Source: Bacteroidia bacterium (GTDB taxonomy: Bacteria > Bacteroidota > Bacteroidia > Flavobacteriales_D > JAUILH01). Taken from it: DNA of 36,937 bases. The notes below the pieces were generated by a model that worked only from the letters and a program-made list of their open reading frames with translations, did not search any database and was not told where the DNA came from. Location of the stretch: positions 1 through 36,937 of the forward strand of contig JAUILH010000025.1 of the NCBI GenBank assembly GCA_030433115.1. Direction: 5' to 3'. A program made the translations under genes and the position numbers. Below are positions 23,566 through 31,640 of this stretch, one piece after another. The number at the start of each line of letters is the position of its first letter. Position 1 is the first letter of the stretch.

Positions 23566-26401
23566 AAATAGTGAAGCTGGTTCCTACATCCGGCGTACTT
23601 TCCACATCTATATTGCCTCCGGCACGTTCTACCATTGAATTCACCAGGTATAAGCCAATACCACTGCCCTCAACATGGTCGTGAACACGTTTAAACATCC
23701 CGAACAAACGTTCCTTACTCGTATTCAGGTCCATCCCCAAGCCATTGTCAGCAATGATCAAATGTACACCATCCGGCGTGCTTTTGGAGCTGATTTTTAG
23801 ACTTAAAGTGCGTTTTGGAGATCTGTATTTGATGGCGTTACTCATGAAATTGTACAAAATACTCCTCAAATCTTCACGTCTAAATTCAATATCAGTCACA
23901 GCCAGATCCTTAACAATTTCTGCCTTGCTAGACTTGATATCTAATGCAATCACGGTTTCAACCTCACCAATTAATTCAGCCAAATCGATCTGTTCATAAT
24001 TGTCTAACTTACCATGACCACCCACTTTCAATGCTTCAATGAAGCCTAGAAGGTTTTTGTGCAGCTGTTCAGAGGAGTTTTCCATGAGACCAAGGACCTC
24101 CTTTTTTTCTTCATCAGAAATATGATCTTCCTTCAAAATTTCAGTCAACCCTTTAATATTGATCACGGGGTTTTTGAGGTCATGACTAATCGCGTAAGTA
24201 TACTCTTCCAGACGCTTATTCTGAGTTTGAAGCTGCTTGGTCCGTCTTTGAACCTTCTTTTTAAGTAAGTTTGAATACCTTTTAATGCTTCTGTTTCTAA
24301 TTTCTGTGATGATGACAATTACTAAAATGATCAAAATGATCATGAGCACTAAGAAGGCTGTGGTTTTCCAAAATGGTGTTTTGATTTGAAACTCAATTTG
24401 AATTTCTTCCAATTCCTCACTACTATAGGGCAATACAGGTCTGATTCTTAAAGTATAATCCCCTTCCTTGAGTTTTTTATATCTGATTTCGTTGAGATAG
24501 GCTGGTTTAGACCATTCCTCGTCATAACCCTCCAATTTGTATGTGTATAGTAGGTTTTCGGCATGATTTAAACTAATGGGTTCAACCGCAATTCTAATGT
24601 TATATTCTCCATAATCCAGTGTTATTTTTTGATAAGGATCATAGCTCACACCTTTTGCCTCAAACGAACTGATATTAATCTTGACCATAGGAGGCTCGGG
24701 AACTTTTGCAGCGTTTACCAGAATCAATCCATCTTCAGAAGTGGCAACAAAAGTGTTTTTGTTCAATGAAGCAATCTGTGCCCCAACCATATTGCTTTTC
24801 ACATTGAGATCGTCTTCAATTCTATTCAGCTGTTTGTTAAGAAGAAGGATTTCATCCCCACTACATACCACCACATAATCCAATGTTTGAACGGCACCAT
24901 AAACATATTTTGGGAGTCCTTTTAAATCGGATTCTAAAAATCTCAATTCATCATCAATTAATACACAACCATTGCCTTCTGAGGTAAACAATATGCCCAT
25001 ATCAAGTTCCAGGGCATCATTGATGCTGCTGTTTTTCAGTCCCGTATTCCCATCAAAATGTTCCCAATTACCATCTTTAACACTTGACACACCATTGTAT
25101 TTCGATAAAAACCATAGCTTATCCCTGAATTTGAACACGGTATTAATGTCGTTATGCGACAAGCCATTTGAGGTGTTGTAGTGGTCCAATTTTTCGAATT
25201 GTTTGTTTGTAACAATGACCCCTGTGTGCGGTGTGCTGAAATAAAAATCGTCATCAATAAGTGATACACTGTTTATGTAAGCCAACTCATCAATTACGTG
25301 ATTTGGAAGACTAACCGGAATAAATTGGTGCGCACTGTCAGAGTATTCATATATGCCCATTCCCATTGTACTCAGCCATAATTTACCGTCCACTTCAGAT
25401 AAACTGTTAGCCTCAGGTACGCCAAATCCCCCTTTTAGTAGCAATTGGATATGGTTTTTGTTATGCTTTAATTGATATTGGATGACAGAATCTTTTCCAA
25501 CGGCAAACAGATACTCGCCATATTTCTGTATATCCTTAAGTGCCAAATCGCTTGGATACAGGCTATAGTGTAATTCTGGGAGCGAATATAAACCAGCACC
25601 ATCGGTGCCAATCCAAAGTGTATTTTCCGTGTCGAGAAATAAGCTGTTAGTGTGGTTAGTTGTTAATCCATTGCTTTCGGAGATTTCGAAGAGCAGAACG
25701 TCCAGTTTTTTGTCAAACACAGAAATGCCTTTTTCGCCGGCCGTATAGATTTTATCATCTCCCTGCAGCAAAACCCGATTTTTTAATTCAAAGAACAGAT
25801 TGATGAAATCTGGTCGGGCTTCCCCGGCATGATTCACATCATAAGACTCAACAGCACCATTAGAAATAACGGATAGATGCTCATCATCACCAGCAATTAT
25901 TTGGTCGTTAAATTCAATCACCCTCGTAATAGAATGCGACAATTCATGAAGTTTGGTATAATCTTTTGGAGACCTAAACAGTGTGATTTGTCCATTTTGC
26001 TGATAGGTAGTCATGTTCTCATCTTTAAAATCCATGTGAACTATCCTGCTGTAAGAACCGGTTTCAGCCGAATCTGTAATAATGCCTTGCTCACTGTTGA
26101 AGAACAATATTCGGCCATCGTCTAATCCCAAAAAAATATCGCCACCATATTCTACGACCTGTCTGATGACCGTGTTGTTAATCTGCTCGTTGCCTAATTC
26201 CCTAACCCAGGTGAGTCCGTTAAAACGGTAGAGTCCATTGCCTCCTGCAACCCACAGGGCTCCTTTGTCATCATGTGTGATGTCGTAAATGAAAGCAGTG
26301 TGAAGCCCTTTGGTTTTCCCGTAATGCTTGAGTTGGTAATTCTGTCCAAAGCTCAGGTTAACCAGGCAAAACAATGAGCCGATGAGGATAAATCGGATCA
26401 A
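23504..26401 (-). CDS. Propeller-type sensor histidine kinase without receiver
   Basis: A 965-residue two-component sensor. A signal peptide (1-19) is followed by a large periplasmic Reg_prop beta-propeller region at about 25-575 (repeated units of the form LWIGTDGAGLYSL, LWVAGGNGLYRF, LWLSTMGMGIYEY), a Y_Y_Y domain at about 585-670 (YTYKLEGYDEEWS), a membrane helix at about 675-698 and a helix-rich linker at about 700-735. Next come the HisKA H-box with H740 (ISHDLKNP), the N-box near 851-855 (NFMSNAIKY), the G1 box near 885 (DNGLGM) and the G2 box near 912-920 (GSGIGLYLV). Unlike hybrid HTCS kinases it has no fused receiver or AraC domain, so it needs separate partners. The C-terminal tail after FTIFIPQ (SDKKSSERRVIFRGRS) is encoded opposite the Hpt gene. 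It is the last gene of a three-gene operon. Confidence 0.93.
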   Translation of the reverse strand: MIRFILIGSLFCLVNLSFGQNYQLKHYGKTKGLHTAFIYDITHDDKGALWVAGGNGLYRFNGLTWVRELGNEQINNTVIRQVVEYGGDIFLGLDDGRILFFNSEQGIITDSAETGSYSRIVHMDFKDENMTTYQQNGQITLFRSPKDYTKLHELSHSITRVIEFNDQIIAGDDEHLSVISNGAVESYDVNHAGEARPDFINLFFELKNRVLLQGDDKIYTAGEKGISVFDKKLDVLLFEISESNGLTTNHTNSLFLDTENTLWIGTDGAGLYSLPELHYSLYPSDLALKDIQKYGEYLFAVGKDSVIQYQLKHNKNHIQLLLKGGFGVPEANSLSEVDGKLWLSTMGMGIYEYSDSAHQFIPVSLPNHVIDELAYINSVSLIDDDFYFSTPHTGVIVTNKQFEKLDHYNTSNGLSHNDINTVFKFRDKLWFLSKYNGVSSVKDGNWEHFDGNTGLKNSSINDALELDMGILFTSEGNGCVLIDDELRFLESDLKGLPKYVYGAVQTLDYVVVCSGDEILLLNKQLNRIEDDLNVKSNMVGAQIASLNKNTFVATSEDGLILVNAAKVPEPPMVKINISSFEAKGVSYDPYQKITLDYGEYNIRIAVEPISLNHAENLLYTYKLEGYDEEWSKPAYLNEIRYKKLKEGDYTLRIRPVLPYSSEELEEIQIEFQIKTPFWKTTAFLVLMIILIILVIVIITEIRNRSIKRYSNLLKKKVQRRTKQLQTQNKRLEEYTYAISHDLKNPVINIKGLTEILKEDHISDEEKKEVLGLMENSSEQLHKNLLGFIEALKVGGHGKLDNYEQIDLAELIGEVETVIALDIKSSKAEIVKDLAVTDIEFRREDLRSILYNFMSNAIKYRSPKRTLSLKISSKSTPDGVHLIIADNGLGMDLNTSKERLFGMFKRVHDHVEGSGIGLYLVNSMVERAGGNIDVESTPDVGTSFTIFIPQSDKKSSERRVIFRGRS

Positions 26402-26403
26402 AG

Positions 26404-27366
26404 TTATTTTGAAATGGTTTTTGTCTTAACGTCTATCTGGAAATTGTATTTCGTCACTCCAATGGGAGAGGCAAAGAATGGAACAGGCTCGTTATATTGA
26501 TTTACGACATAGAATACCATATCGTTCTCTTCTCCTGTCTTTTTTTCAATCTGAATGTCGATTGACTTATTCCTTTCCTGAGGTTTGATGCTAATCCGAC
26601 TTTGACTCCACTCACCGTCTGCTGACAATTTTTGATGGTGACCGTTTCTCACAACCGAGTTGATTTTTATAAAACCATCATTGTCAAAATCAAAGTTGTG
26701 CTGAACCAAATAATCTACTTTATCATCAACATACGGGTAAATGTGACAAACAGACTTAGCCTTATTCTTCAGTTGAAAAGAATATTCATAAGTGAAGCCA
26801 TTGCCACCAGGAACCGGAATTCGATTGTCTTTTGAACTGCTCAGGAAGTATTTGTAATGATTACCGTCATCGCCAGTGAGTCCTTCACAAACCACTTTAA
26901 ATACATAACCATCAAATTCTTTAACATATTCTCCCTCTTTCGGGTTAACCATGGCAAGTTGCACCCATTTTTTGTCGAGTGCGTCATTTTTGCCGAAGGT
27001 TCTGCTTTTTATAAGGTTACCACTTTTGTAATTACCGGTTGGATTGATACTTCTGGCGGCTTTATTTGAATAGCAGCCCTTCCCACTGTATACCGAAAAC
27101 CTGGTTTTGGTGTTTGCGGAAGCCACAATTTGGTCGTTGTCACCTTCAATTCCCGGATCGTAAATATTGAGGTAAACAGGTTTGTCGTAATCTTTTGGAA
27201 CCAGCATGAAGAAAATCTGAACGTGGTCGTCATCTCCCCAATTACTTGGTGCTTGTTTGCCAAATGTCACCAGGTTCTCCAAATTTTCTGATCTGGAAGG
27301 AATCATCTGTCCCCAGCTTGCAGGGACCATGATCACAGACATAAATAGTATCAGATATGCTCTCAT
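26404..27366 (-). CDS. Secreted protein of unknown function with DxDxDG motif
   Basis: A 320-residue exported protein (signal peptide at about 1-19) with no family I can name securely. The mature part is mostly beta-like; recognisable text includes NWGDDDHVQIFF (about 42-53), KPVYLNIYDP, TKTRFSVYSGKGCY, a calcium-loop-like DFDNDGFI at 226-233 (DxDxDG) and five further acidic clusters. Sequences beginning with this WGDDDHVQxFF plus YDP/FDP pattern recur as uncharacterised secreted proteins in Bacteroidota, but no function is assigned. It overlaps the TPR-PKD gene by 4 nt (ATGA) and precedes the histidine kinase by 2 nt, so it belongs to the same operon and is a candidate ligand, scaffold or partner for the propeller sensor. 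That role is inferred only from position. Confidence 0.7.
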   Translation of the reverse strand: MRAYLILFMSVIMVPASWGQMIPSRSENLENLVTFGKQAPSNWGDDDHVQIFFMLVPKDYDKPVYLNIYDPGIEGDNDQIVASANTKTRFSVYSGKGCYSNKAARSINPTGNYKSGNLIKSRTFGKNDALDKKWVQLAMVNPKEGEYVKEFDGYVFKVVCEGLTGDDGNHYKYFLSSSKDNRIPVPGGNGFTYEYSFQLKNKAKSVCHIYPYVDDKVDYLVQHNFDFDNDGFIKINSVVRNGHHQKLSADGEWSQSRISIKPQERNKSIDIQIEKKTGEENDMVFYVVNQYNEPVPFFASPIGVTKYNFQIDVKTKTISK

Positions 27367-28298
27367 GGTCGGCGACTTTTAAAGTTATACAACACCGGAA
27401 CATTTTGTTCTACACACCCGTCTAATTCACCACTTTCAGATAGAATGTACATTTTTATCGTGCTGTTTTTGGCCTGATTGAATGTATGTTTAACCTCTGA
27501 ACCAGTTGAAAAGGTATGGTCGCCAAAATCCCAGATATAAGTCAGTGAATCGCTGGCTTTATCACACTTAAACGTGCTTTCCTCTCCCGCAGAAATAATG
27601 GAAATTTTACCGTCTTCAGAGCTAAAGGTTGGAGATGGCGCGAATGAAAAGGTTTTTGTGTTGACATTTTCTTCAACAAGTCCACTGATGTTATCCTTGA
27701 CAGATAATGACACAGTATACTCTCCGGGTTCTTCATAGCAACGCTTTACAGTTACCCCTTTCTTAGTGAACCCATCCTCAAATTTCCATATGAAAGCCAT
27801 GTGTGGATTTTCCGGATCAATGCTTTTGGCTGCGCTGATTTCCACACAGTATTTGCTTTCAACATTCTCCGTACAATTCAAATTACTCACTCCGCTTTTA
27901 GCTGAGGAGAAGTCCTTCAGAGTTTGTGCCAGTTCTTTGTCCGAATTGCTTGAAAGTGACAGGTAGTTGTCAAGAATTTTATTGGCATCCTCATATTTTT
28001 CACTCGAAATAAGAAACATGGCGTATTCAATCATGTAAGCCTGATTGCCATCTGCCATTAAAAGTTTGTAGGCAGTATTTAACTTGTCGTTTTTGGATTG
28101 AGCTTTGTAGCAATGAAGCAATTTCTTGGTTACCTCCATGTCTTCTGTTCCGGATAGGTACTTTTCATAATACCTCTCCGCAAACAGGTAATCATGATTC
28201 TCATAGAATTGGTTGCCTTTCTTGAGGTGCTTTTTCTTTTGAGCAAAGCCAGACCCTGCTAGAAGAACCAATATAGTTGCAGCAATTACTTTATACAT
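27363..28298 (-). CDS. Secreted TPR-like and PKD-domain protein
   Basis: A 311-residue exported protein (signal peptide at about 1-19). Residues 22-120 are helical and TPR-like (KKGNQFYENHDYLFAERYYEKYL, then CYKAQSKNDKLNTAYKLL, then YAMFLISSEKYEDANKIL). Two PKD-like beta modules follow: about 140-205 with FIWKFEDG and CYEEPGEYTVSLSVKD, and about 225-300 with YIWDFGDHTFSTGSEVKHTF. PKD modules usually mediate protein or carbohydrate binding at the surface. Cysteines in the PKD modules may pair. It is first in a tight minus-strand operon with an unassigned secreted protein and a propeller histidine kinase. The gap to the SLC13 gene upstream is 41 nt and a separate promoter is not obvious. No type IX sorting domain is seen at the C-terminus. 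Confidence 0.78.
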   Translation of the reverse strand: MYKVIAATILVLLAGSGFAQKKKHLKKGNQFYENHDYLFAERYYEKYLSGTEDMEVTKKLLHCYKAQSKNDKLNTAYKLLMADGNQAYMIEYAMFLISSEKYEDANKILDNYLSLSSNSDKELAQTLKDFSSAKSGVSNLNCTENVESKYCVEISAAKSIDPENPHMAFIWKFEDGFTKKGVTVKRCYEEPGEYTVSLSVKDNISGLVEENVNTKTFSFAPSPTFSSEDGKISIISAGEESTFKCDKASDSLTYIWDFGDHTFSTGSEVKHTFNQAKNSTIKMYILSESGELDGCVEQNVPVLYNFKSRRP

Positions 28299-28339
28299 CT
28301 AATATAATTTCGAGCCCAAAATACGTAAATTTAAACAGA

Positions 28340-29788
28340 TTATCCGAGAATAAGATGACAATAAAGAATGATGATAGACGCACAGATGAGATTTAAAATC
28401 AAGCCCGTTTTTATCATGTCTCGGATGGCCAGTTTTTCACTTCCAAAAACAATGGTATTCGGTGGAGTGGCAACCGGTAGCATGAACGCACAGGAGGCAC
28501 AAAATGTAACTGGAAGTAGAAAGTAGAGCGGTGTTTCAGCTGGAAAATTGGCTGCCATGGAAATCAATATAATGGCAAACAGCTGAGTGGAAGTGGTGTT
28601 TGAAGTCAATTCCGTCAAAAAAGTCATTATAAAACATAGAATAGCTACTACAGCAAACGCCCCTAAACCACTGCTCAGTTCTTGCAGCTGTTCTTGCAGC
28701 AAAATACTAACACCGCTTTTTTTGAACGCACTAACCAGGGCAAAGCCCGCTCCAAACAGGAAAATGATGCCCACCGGCAGCCTGTCTACATCTTTCCAGG
28801 TAATCAGTGTTTGACCTTTTGGCAGAGGTATGATGAAAAGCAAAATTGAAAAGAAAATGGCAACAGTACTCTCTTTAATGAATGCGGGTTCCGGAAACAA
28901 GCTGGCCCATCCATCAAACTTGAAGCTACCAATCTCAAGTGGTTTAAGCGTCAACCAAAGTATAGCCATGGTAGTGAATAAAAAAGCGATCCACTTTTCT
29001 GGTAAACTAATCTTACCCAATTCACTGTAAGATGTTTCTAAAGATGCTTTGTCTAGCTCAAGACCAGAGATTTGATTACGCTTTAAGTAGCGTTGTTTGA
29101 TCACAAAAAAACAGATGACGAATAGGATGCATGATAAGGGCAATCCAATTTGCATCCAATCTAAAAATCCCAGAGGCTGAGTTTCCTGTAGTTCTGGAAA
29201 GCTTCTCTGATAGTGCTCTGAAATGACATTGTTGGGTAGAGTACCCACAATCGTTGCCATCCCTCCAATAGATGAAGCATAGGCTACTCCAAGCAATAGC
29301 GGCGTTGAGAGTGTTTTTTCTGCTTTGCCCAAATGAATGAGCACGGCAAGAATAGCCGGTAAAAGCATTGTGACTGTGGCCGTATTTAAAATCCACATAG
29401 ACAGGAAAGCGCTGGCAACCATAAAACCAAGAAGCATTTTTGCCGGTGATGCACCTGCCGCCAGAATAATCTTGAGAGCTATGCGTTTGTGCAGATGACA
29501 GCGTTCCATGGCATAAGCCATAATAAAGCCCCCGATAAAAAGAAAAATGGTTTGGTTCATGTAGTTTGGGGCAATGGCACTCATAGAGTCAACACCAAAT
29601 ATGGGGAAAACAGCCAGTGGTAGGAGTGAGGTCACATAAATGGGAACCAGTTCAGTGATCCACAAAGCTGCCATGGCCAGTGTTAATGTAATAACAATGC
29701 TTTGTTGCGAACCCAATTCTTTCGCAAACAAAAAGTATGCAATGGCACTAAAGACAAAGATCAGGGCAAGTCCAATTTGTCTGTTCAC
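28340..29788 (-). CDS. SLC13/DASS family anion transporter
   Basis: A 482-residue inner-membrane transporter of the divalent anion:Na+ symporter family, with about 11-12 hydrophobic segments. The first half contains the hairpin text MWILNTATVTMLLP at about 131-144 and the second TELTSNTTSTQLFAII at about 406-421; these correspond to the two SNT motifs of VcINDY-type symporters that bind Na+ and substrate carboxylates. The first motif reads LNT instead of SNT, the second is intact. Substrate (C4-dicarboxylates, citrate, sulfate) cannot be assigned. The start MNRQIGLALIFVFSAIAY is a normal N-terminal helix. It follows a small secreted protein gene by 10 nt, which argues for one operon. Confidence 0.88.
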   Translation of the reverse strand: MNRQIGLALIFVFSAIAYFLFAKELGSQQSIVITLTLAMAALWITELVPIYVTSLLPLAVFPIFGVDSMSAIAPNYMNQTIFLFIGGFIMAYAMERCHLHKRIALKIILAAGASPAKMLLGFMVASAFLSMWILNTATVTMLLPAILAVLIHLGKAEKTLSTPLLLGVAYASSIGGMATIVGTLPNNVISEHYQRSFPELQETQPLGFLDWMQIGLPLSCILFVICFFVIKQRYLKRNQISGLELDKASLETSYSELGKISLPEKWIAFLFTTMAILWLTLKPLEIGSFKFDGWASLFPEPAFIKESTVAIFFSILLFIIPLPKGQTLITWKDVDRLPVGIIFLFGAGFALVSAFKKSGVSILLQEQLQELSSGLGAFAVVAILCFIMTFLTELTSNTTSTQLFAIILISMAANFPAETPLYFLLPVTFCASCAFMLPVATPPNTIVFGSEKLAIRDMIKTGLILNLICASIIILYCHLILG

Positions 29789-29798
29789 GAGCCCGCTT

Positions 29799-30128
29799 TT
29801 AGTTTTGAATGAGCTTATCCATGAGCTCGTCCAGGCATTCTTTTGTGAGCTTCATTAACTCAGTGCTATTCATATTTGTCAACTGTTCCATGGAATAGCC
29901 TTTCGCTTTAACCGTTTGGTAGGAGCATGTACAATATTTTTTGGCAACTTTTTTCAACTTTTTTTCACTGATTTTGAGATCTGAAGACACCGTTGATTCT
30001 GTAAAACCGTCCGTACAAGCATTGACAAAAATTTTCTTTTCCTGTTTGGGAGATAAACCTGATTTAGTTTGAGCAAATAAGTTTCCTGAAACGCAGAACA
30101 AGGAGAGCAAAAGGACTAGATTCTTCAT
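29799..30128 (-). CDS. Small secreted protein with C...CxC...C pattern
   Basis: The ATG at 30128 gives 109 residues: a signal peptide (MKNLVLLLSLFCVSGNLFA, cleavage near 19) and a highly charged helical mature part. Cysteines lie at about 38, 66, 68 and 97 in the pattern C-x27-CxC-x28-C (NACTD, KYCTCSY, KECLDEL). The upstream in-frame TTG at 30137 would add three residues and falls in a -7 box. Short exported proteins with a central YCxC motif recur in Bacteroidota and elsewhere, but no function is known to me. It is first in an operon with the SLC13 transporter (10-nt gap), so a periplasmic role tied to that transporter is possible but not shown. Confidence 0.7.
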   Translation of the reverse strand: MKNLVLLLSLFCVSGNLFAQTKSGLSPKQEKKIFVNACTDGFTESTVSSDLKISEKKLKKVAKKYCTCSYQTVKAKGYSMEQLTNMNSTELMKLTKECLDELMDKLIQN

Positions 30129-30134
30129 ACAACA

Positions 30135-30142
30135 CAAATATA
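30135..30142 (-). promoter_or_regulatory. Candidate -7 box (TATATTTG) of the small secreted protein gene
   Basis: On the minus strand TATATTTG fits TAnnTTTG and ends 6 nt before the ATG at 30128, so the transcript would be leaderless. A -33 TTG at normal spacing is not evident. Confidence 0.4.
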
Positions 30143-30165
30143 AACTTTATCAAGGGCTTTCATAA

Positions 30166-30198
30166 TTTCGTCAGGCAATTCTCAATTACTTACTTTAG
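30166..30198 (+). promoter_or_regulatory. Candidate promoter of the methyltransferase gene
   Basis: A TTTCG (30166-30170), 20 nt, then TACTTTAG (30191-30198), close to TTTG-N19-TAnnTTTG with one change in each element. It overlaps the possible GTG start at 30198, supporting ATG 30207 and an almost leaderless mRNA. Confidence 0.35.
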
Positions 30199-30206
30199 TG
30201 CCCATT

Positions 30207-30971
30207 ATGTTACGCTCGTACTTTAAATACCGAATTAAGGCAAAAGGCGCACAGTCCATTCATTCCCCCTTTTTGTTTAAGCTCTATAATGAAGTAGTGA
30301 AGTTCAAAGGGAATTCGGTAAGCCGTAAGTGTGAGATAGACATTAAAAGTGCCTTGAAGTCTGATGTGTTAATTGATGCGAGTGGTTTTGGCGCAGGCTC
30401 AAGAAAAAAGAACAAGCCTAGAAAAGTCAGCTCAATAGCCAAATTATCAGGGTCATCGGCACGATGGGGCCGTTTTTTATTTGCCATGTCAGAACATTTT
30501 GGAGGAGATACCATTGTCGAATTGGGTACAAATCTGGGTATTGGAACAAGCTATTTGTCAAGAGGCAATCAAGGGTCAACTGTCCATACTTTTGAAGGAA
30601 ATGTCGCCTTGCATAATTTCTCATCTAATTATTTTAAGGAGAATCAAATGACAAATGTCAAAAGCCATTTAGGCAGTATTCAGGAAACATTGCCTGTAGT
30701 TTTGAATGAACAAAATCAAGTCGATTTAGTTTATATTGATGCCGATCATACGTATAACGCAACTGTGCATTTTTTTGAGACATTGAAACCACATTTGAAA
30801 AACAGTTCAGTAATCATTTTTGACGACATCCACTGGTCTAAAGGCATGGAAGCTGCCTGGGCGAAAATTGTAAAAGATGAAGCAGTCACTTTATCTGTAG
30901 ATTTGTTCTTTAAGGGAATCGTGTTTTTTGATCAGGGATTAACCAAAGAGCATTTTATTTTAAAACATTAA
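30207..30971 (+). CDS. Class I SAM-dependent methyltransferase
   Basis: A 254-residue methyltransferase of the O-methyltransferase-like group. The ATG at 30207 is chosen over the GTG at 30198, which lies in the promoter. The N-terminal part (MLRSYFKYRIKAKGAQSIHSPFLF) matches Bacteroidota members whose opening contains an HSPF motif. SAM-binding motif I is VELGTNLGIGTSYL (about 105-118), an acidic residue in VHTFEGN ends the second strand, and VYIDADHTYNATVHFF gives the metal- or substrate-binding Asp pair. IIFDDIHWS follows. The substrate is unknown; a small-molecule or lipid-linked target is possible. The adenosyltransferase gene starts 3 nt downstream. Confidence 0.82.
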   Translation: MLRSYFKYRIKAKGAQSIHSPFLFKLYNEVVKFKGNSVSRKCEIDIKSALKSDVLIDASGFGAGSRKKNKPRKVSSIAKLSGSSARWGRFLFAMSEHFGGDTIVELGTNLGIGTSYLSRGNQGSTVHTFEGNVALHNFSSNYFKENQMTNVKSHLGSIQETLPVVLNEQNQVDLVYIDADHTYNATVHFFETLKPHLKNSSVIIFDDIHWSKGMEAAWAKIVKDEAVTLSVDLFFKGIVFFDQGLTKEHFILKH

Positions 30972-30974
30972 TTG

Positions 30975-31523
30975 ATGAAAGTATATACCAAAACAGGAGA
31001 TAAGGGAGAAACCGCATTATTTGGAGGAAAGCGTGTGCCTAAAAATCACCATAGAATTGAAGCCTATGGAACGGTGGATGAACTGAATTCCTGGATCGGT
31101 TTGATTCGTGATCAGGACATGGATCAAAAAACGAAAGACACCTTGATCGAGATTCAGGATCGCCTATTTACTTTGGGAGCAGAATTGGCTGCCGATCCGG
31201 ATAAGCCAAAATTGAAGAAACCTGACTTGTTTGAATCAGATATCGTGTTTTTGGAACAGGAAATGGACCGTATGGACAATGATCTGGAACCTATGAAGCA
31301 TTTTGTACTTCCGGGAGGACATACAACGGTCTCTTATTGCCACGTTGGAAGATGTGTTTGCCGGAGAGCAGAAAGGCTGGTGGTTGCCATGTCGGCGGTA
31401 GAATCAGTCGATGATTTAATCATTCAATACCTGAATCGTTTGTCCGACTACCTTTTTGTTTTATCCAGGAAATTGAGTGTGGATTTGGATGCAAAAGAGA
31501 TTCCCTGGAAGCCAAGACTGTGA
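30975..31523 (+). CDS. Cob(I)alamin adenosyltransferase, PduO type
   Basis: Adenosylates cob(I)alamin with ATP to make the coenzyme B12 form used by enzymes such as methylmalonyl-CoA mutase. The 182-residue protein begins MKVYTKTGDKGETALFGGKRV, the ATP-binding N-terminal signature of PduO-type enzymes, followed by HHRIEAYGTVDELNS, LFTLGAEL and the C-terminal FVLPGG and RCVCRRAERLVV signatures, which contain the conserved Arg residues. The ATG at 30975 is preferred to the TTG at 30972. It overlaps nothing and follows the methyltransferase by 3 nt. No cobalamin riboswitch can be placed here because the upstream gene abuts it. Confidence 0.93.
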   Translation: MKVYTKTGDKGETALFGGKRVPKNHHRIEAYGTVDELNSWIGLIRDQDMDQKTKDTLIEIQDRLFTLGAELAADPDKPKLKKPDLFESDIVFLEQEMDRMDNDLEPMKHFVLPGGHTTVSYCHVGRCVCRRAERLVVAMSAVESVDDLIIQYLNRLSDYLFVLSRKLSVDLDAKEIPWKPRL

Positions 31524-31598
31524 AAAACTAATTTAAGTCACTGATAATCAGCGTCAAAAATGTTAATATTTTTTCGCCCCTCGTGTAACCAATTACAT

Positions 31599-31606
31599 TA
31601 TTTTCG
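31599..31606 (+). promoter_or_regulatory. Candidate -7 box (TATTTTCG) of the DUF2795 gene
   Basis: TATTTTCG differs at one position from TAnnTTTG and lies 34 nt before the ATG at 31641, within the 117-nt gap after the adenosyltransferase. It predicts a leader of about 28 nt. The -33 region is not clear. Confidence 0.35.
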
Positions 31607-31640
31607 CGTTTATTATTAACAGTAAAAAAAGGCAGAGAAT

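Noticed and set aside
30960..30980. Cobalamin riboswitch ahead of the adenosyltransferase
   Set aside because: The upstream gene ends 3 nt before the start, leaving no room, and no B12-box motif was noticed.
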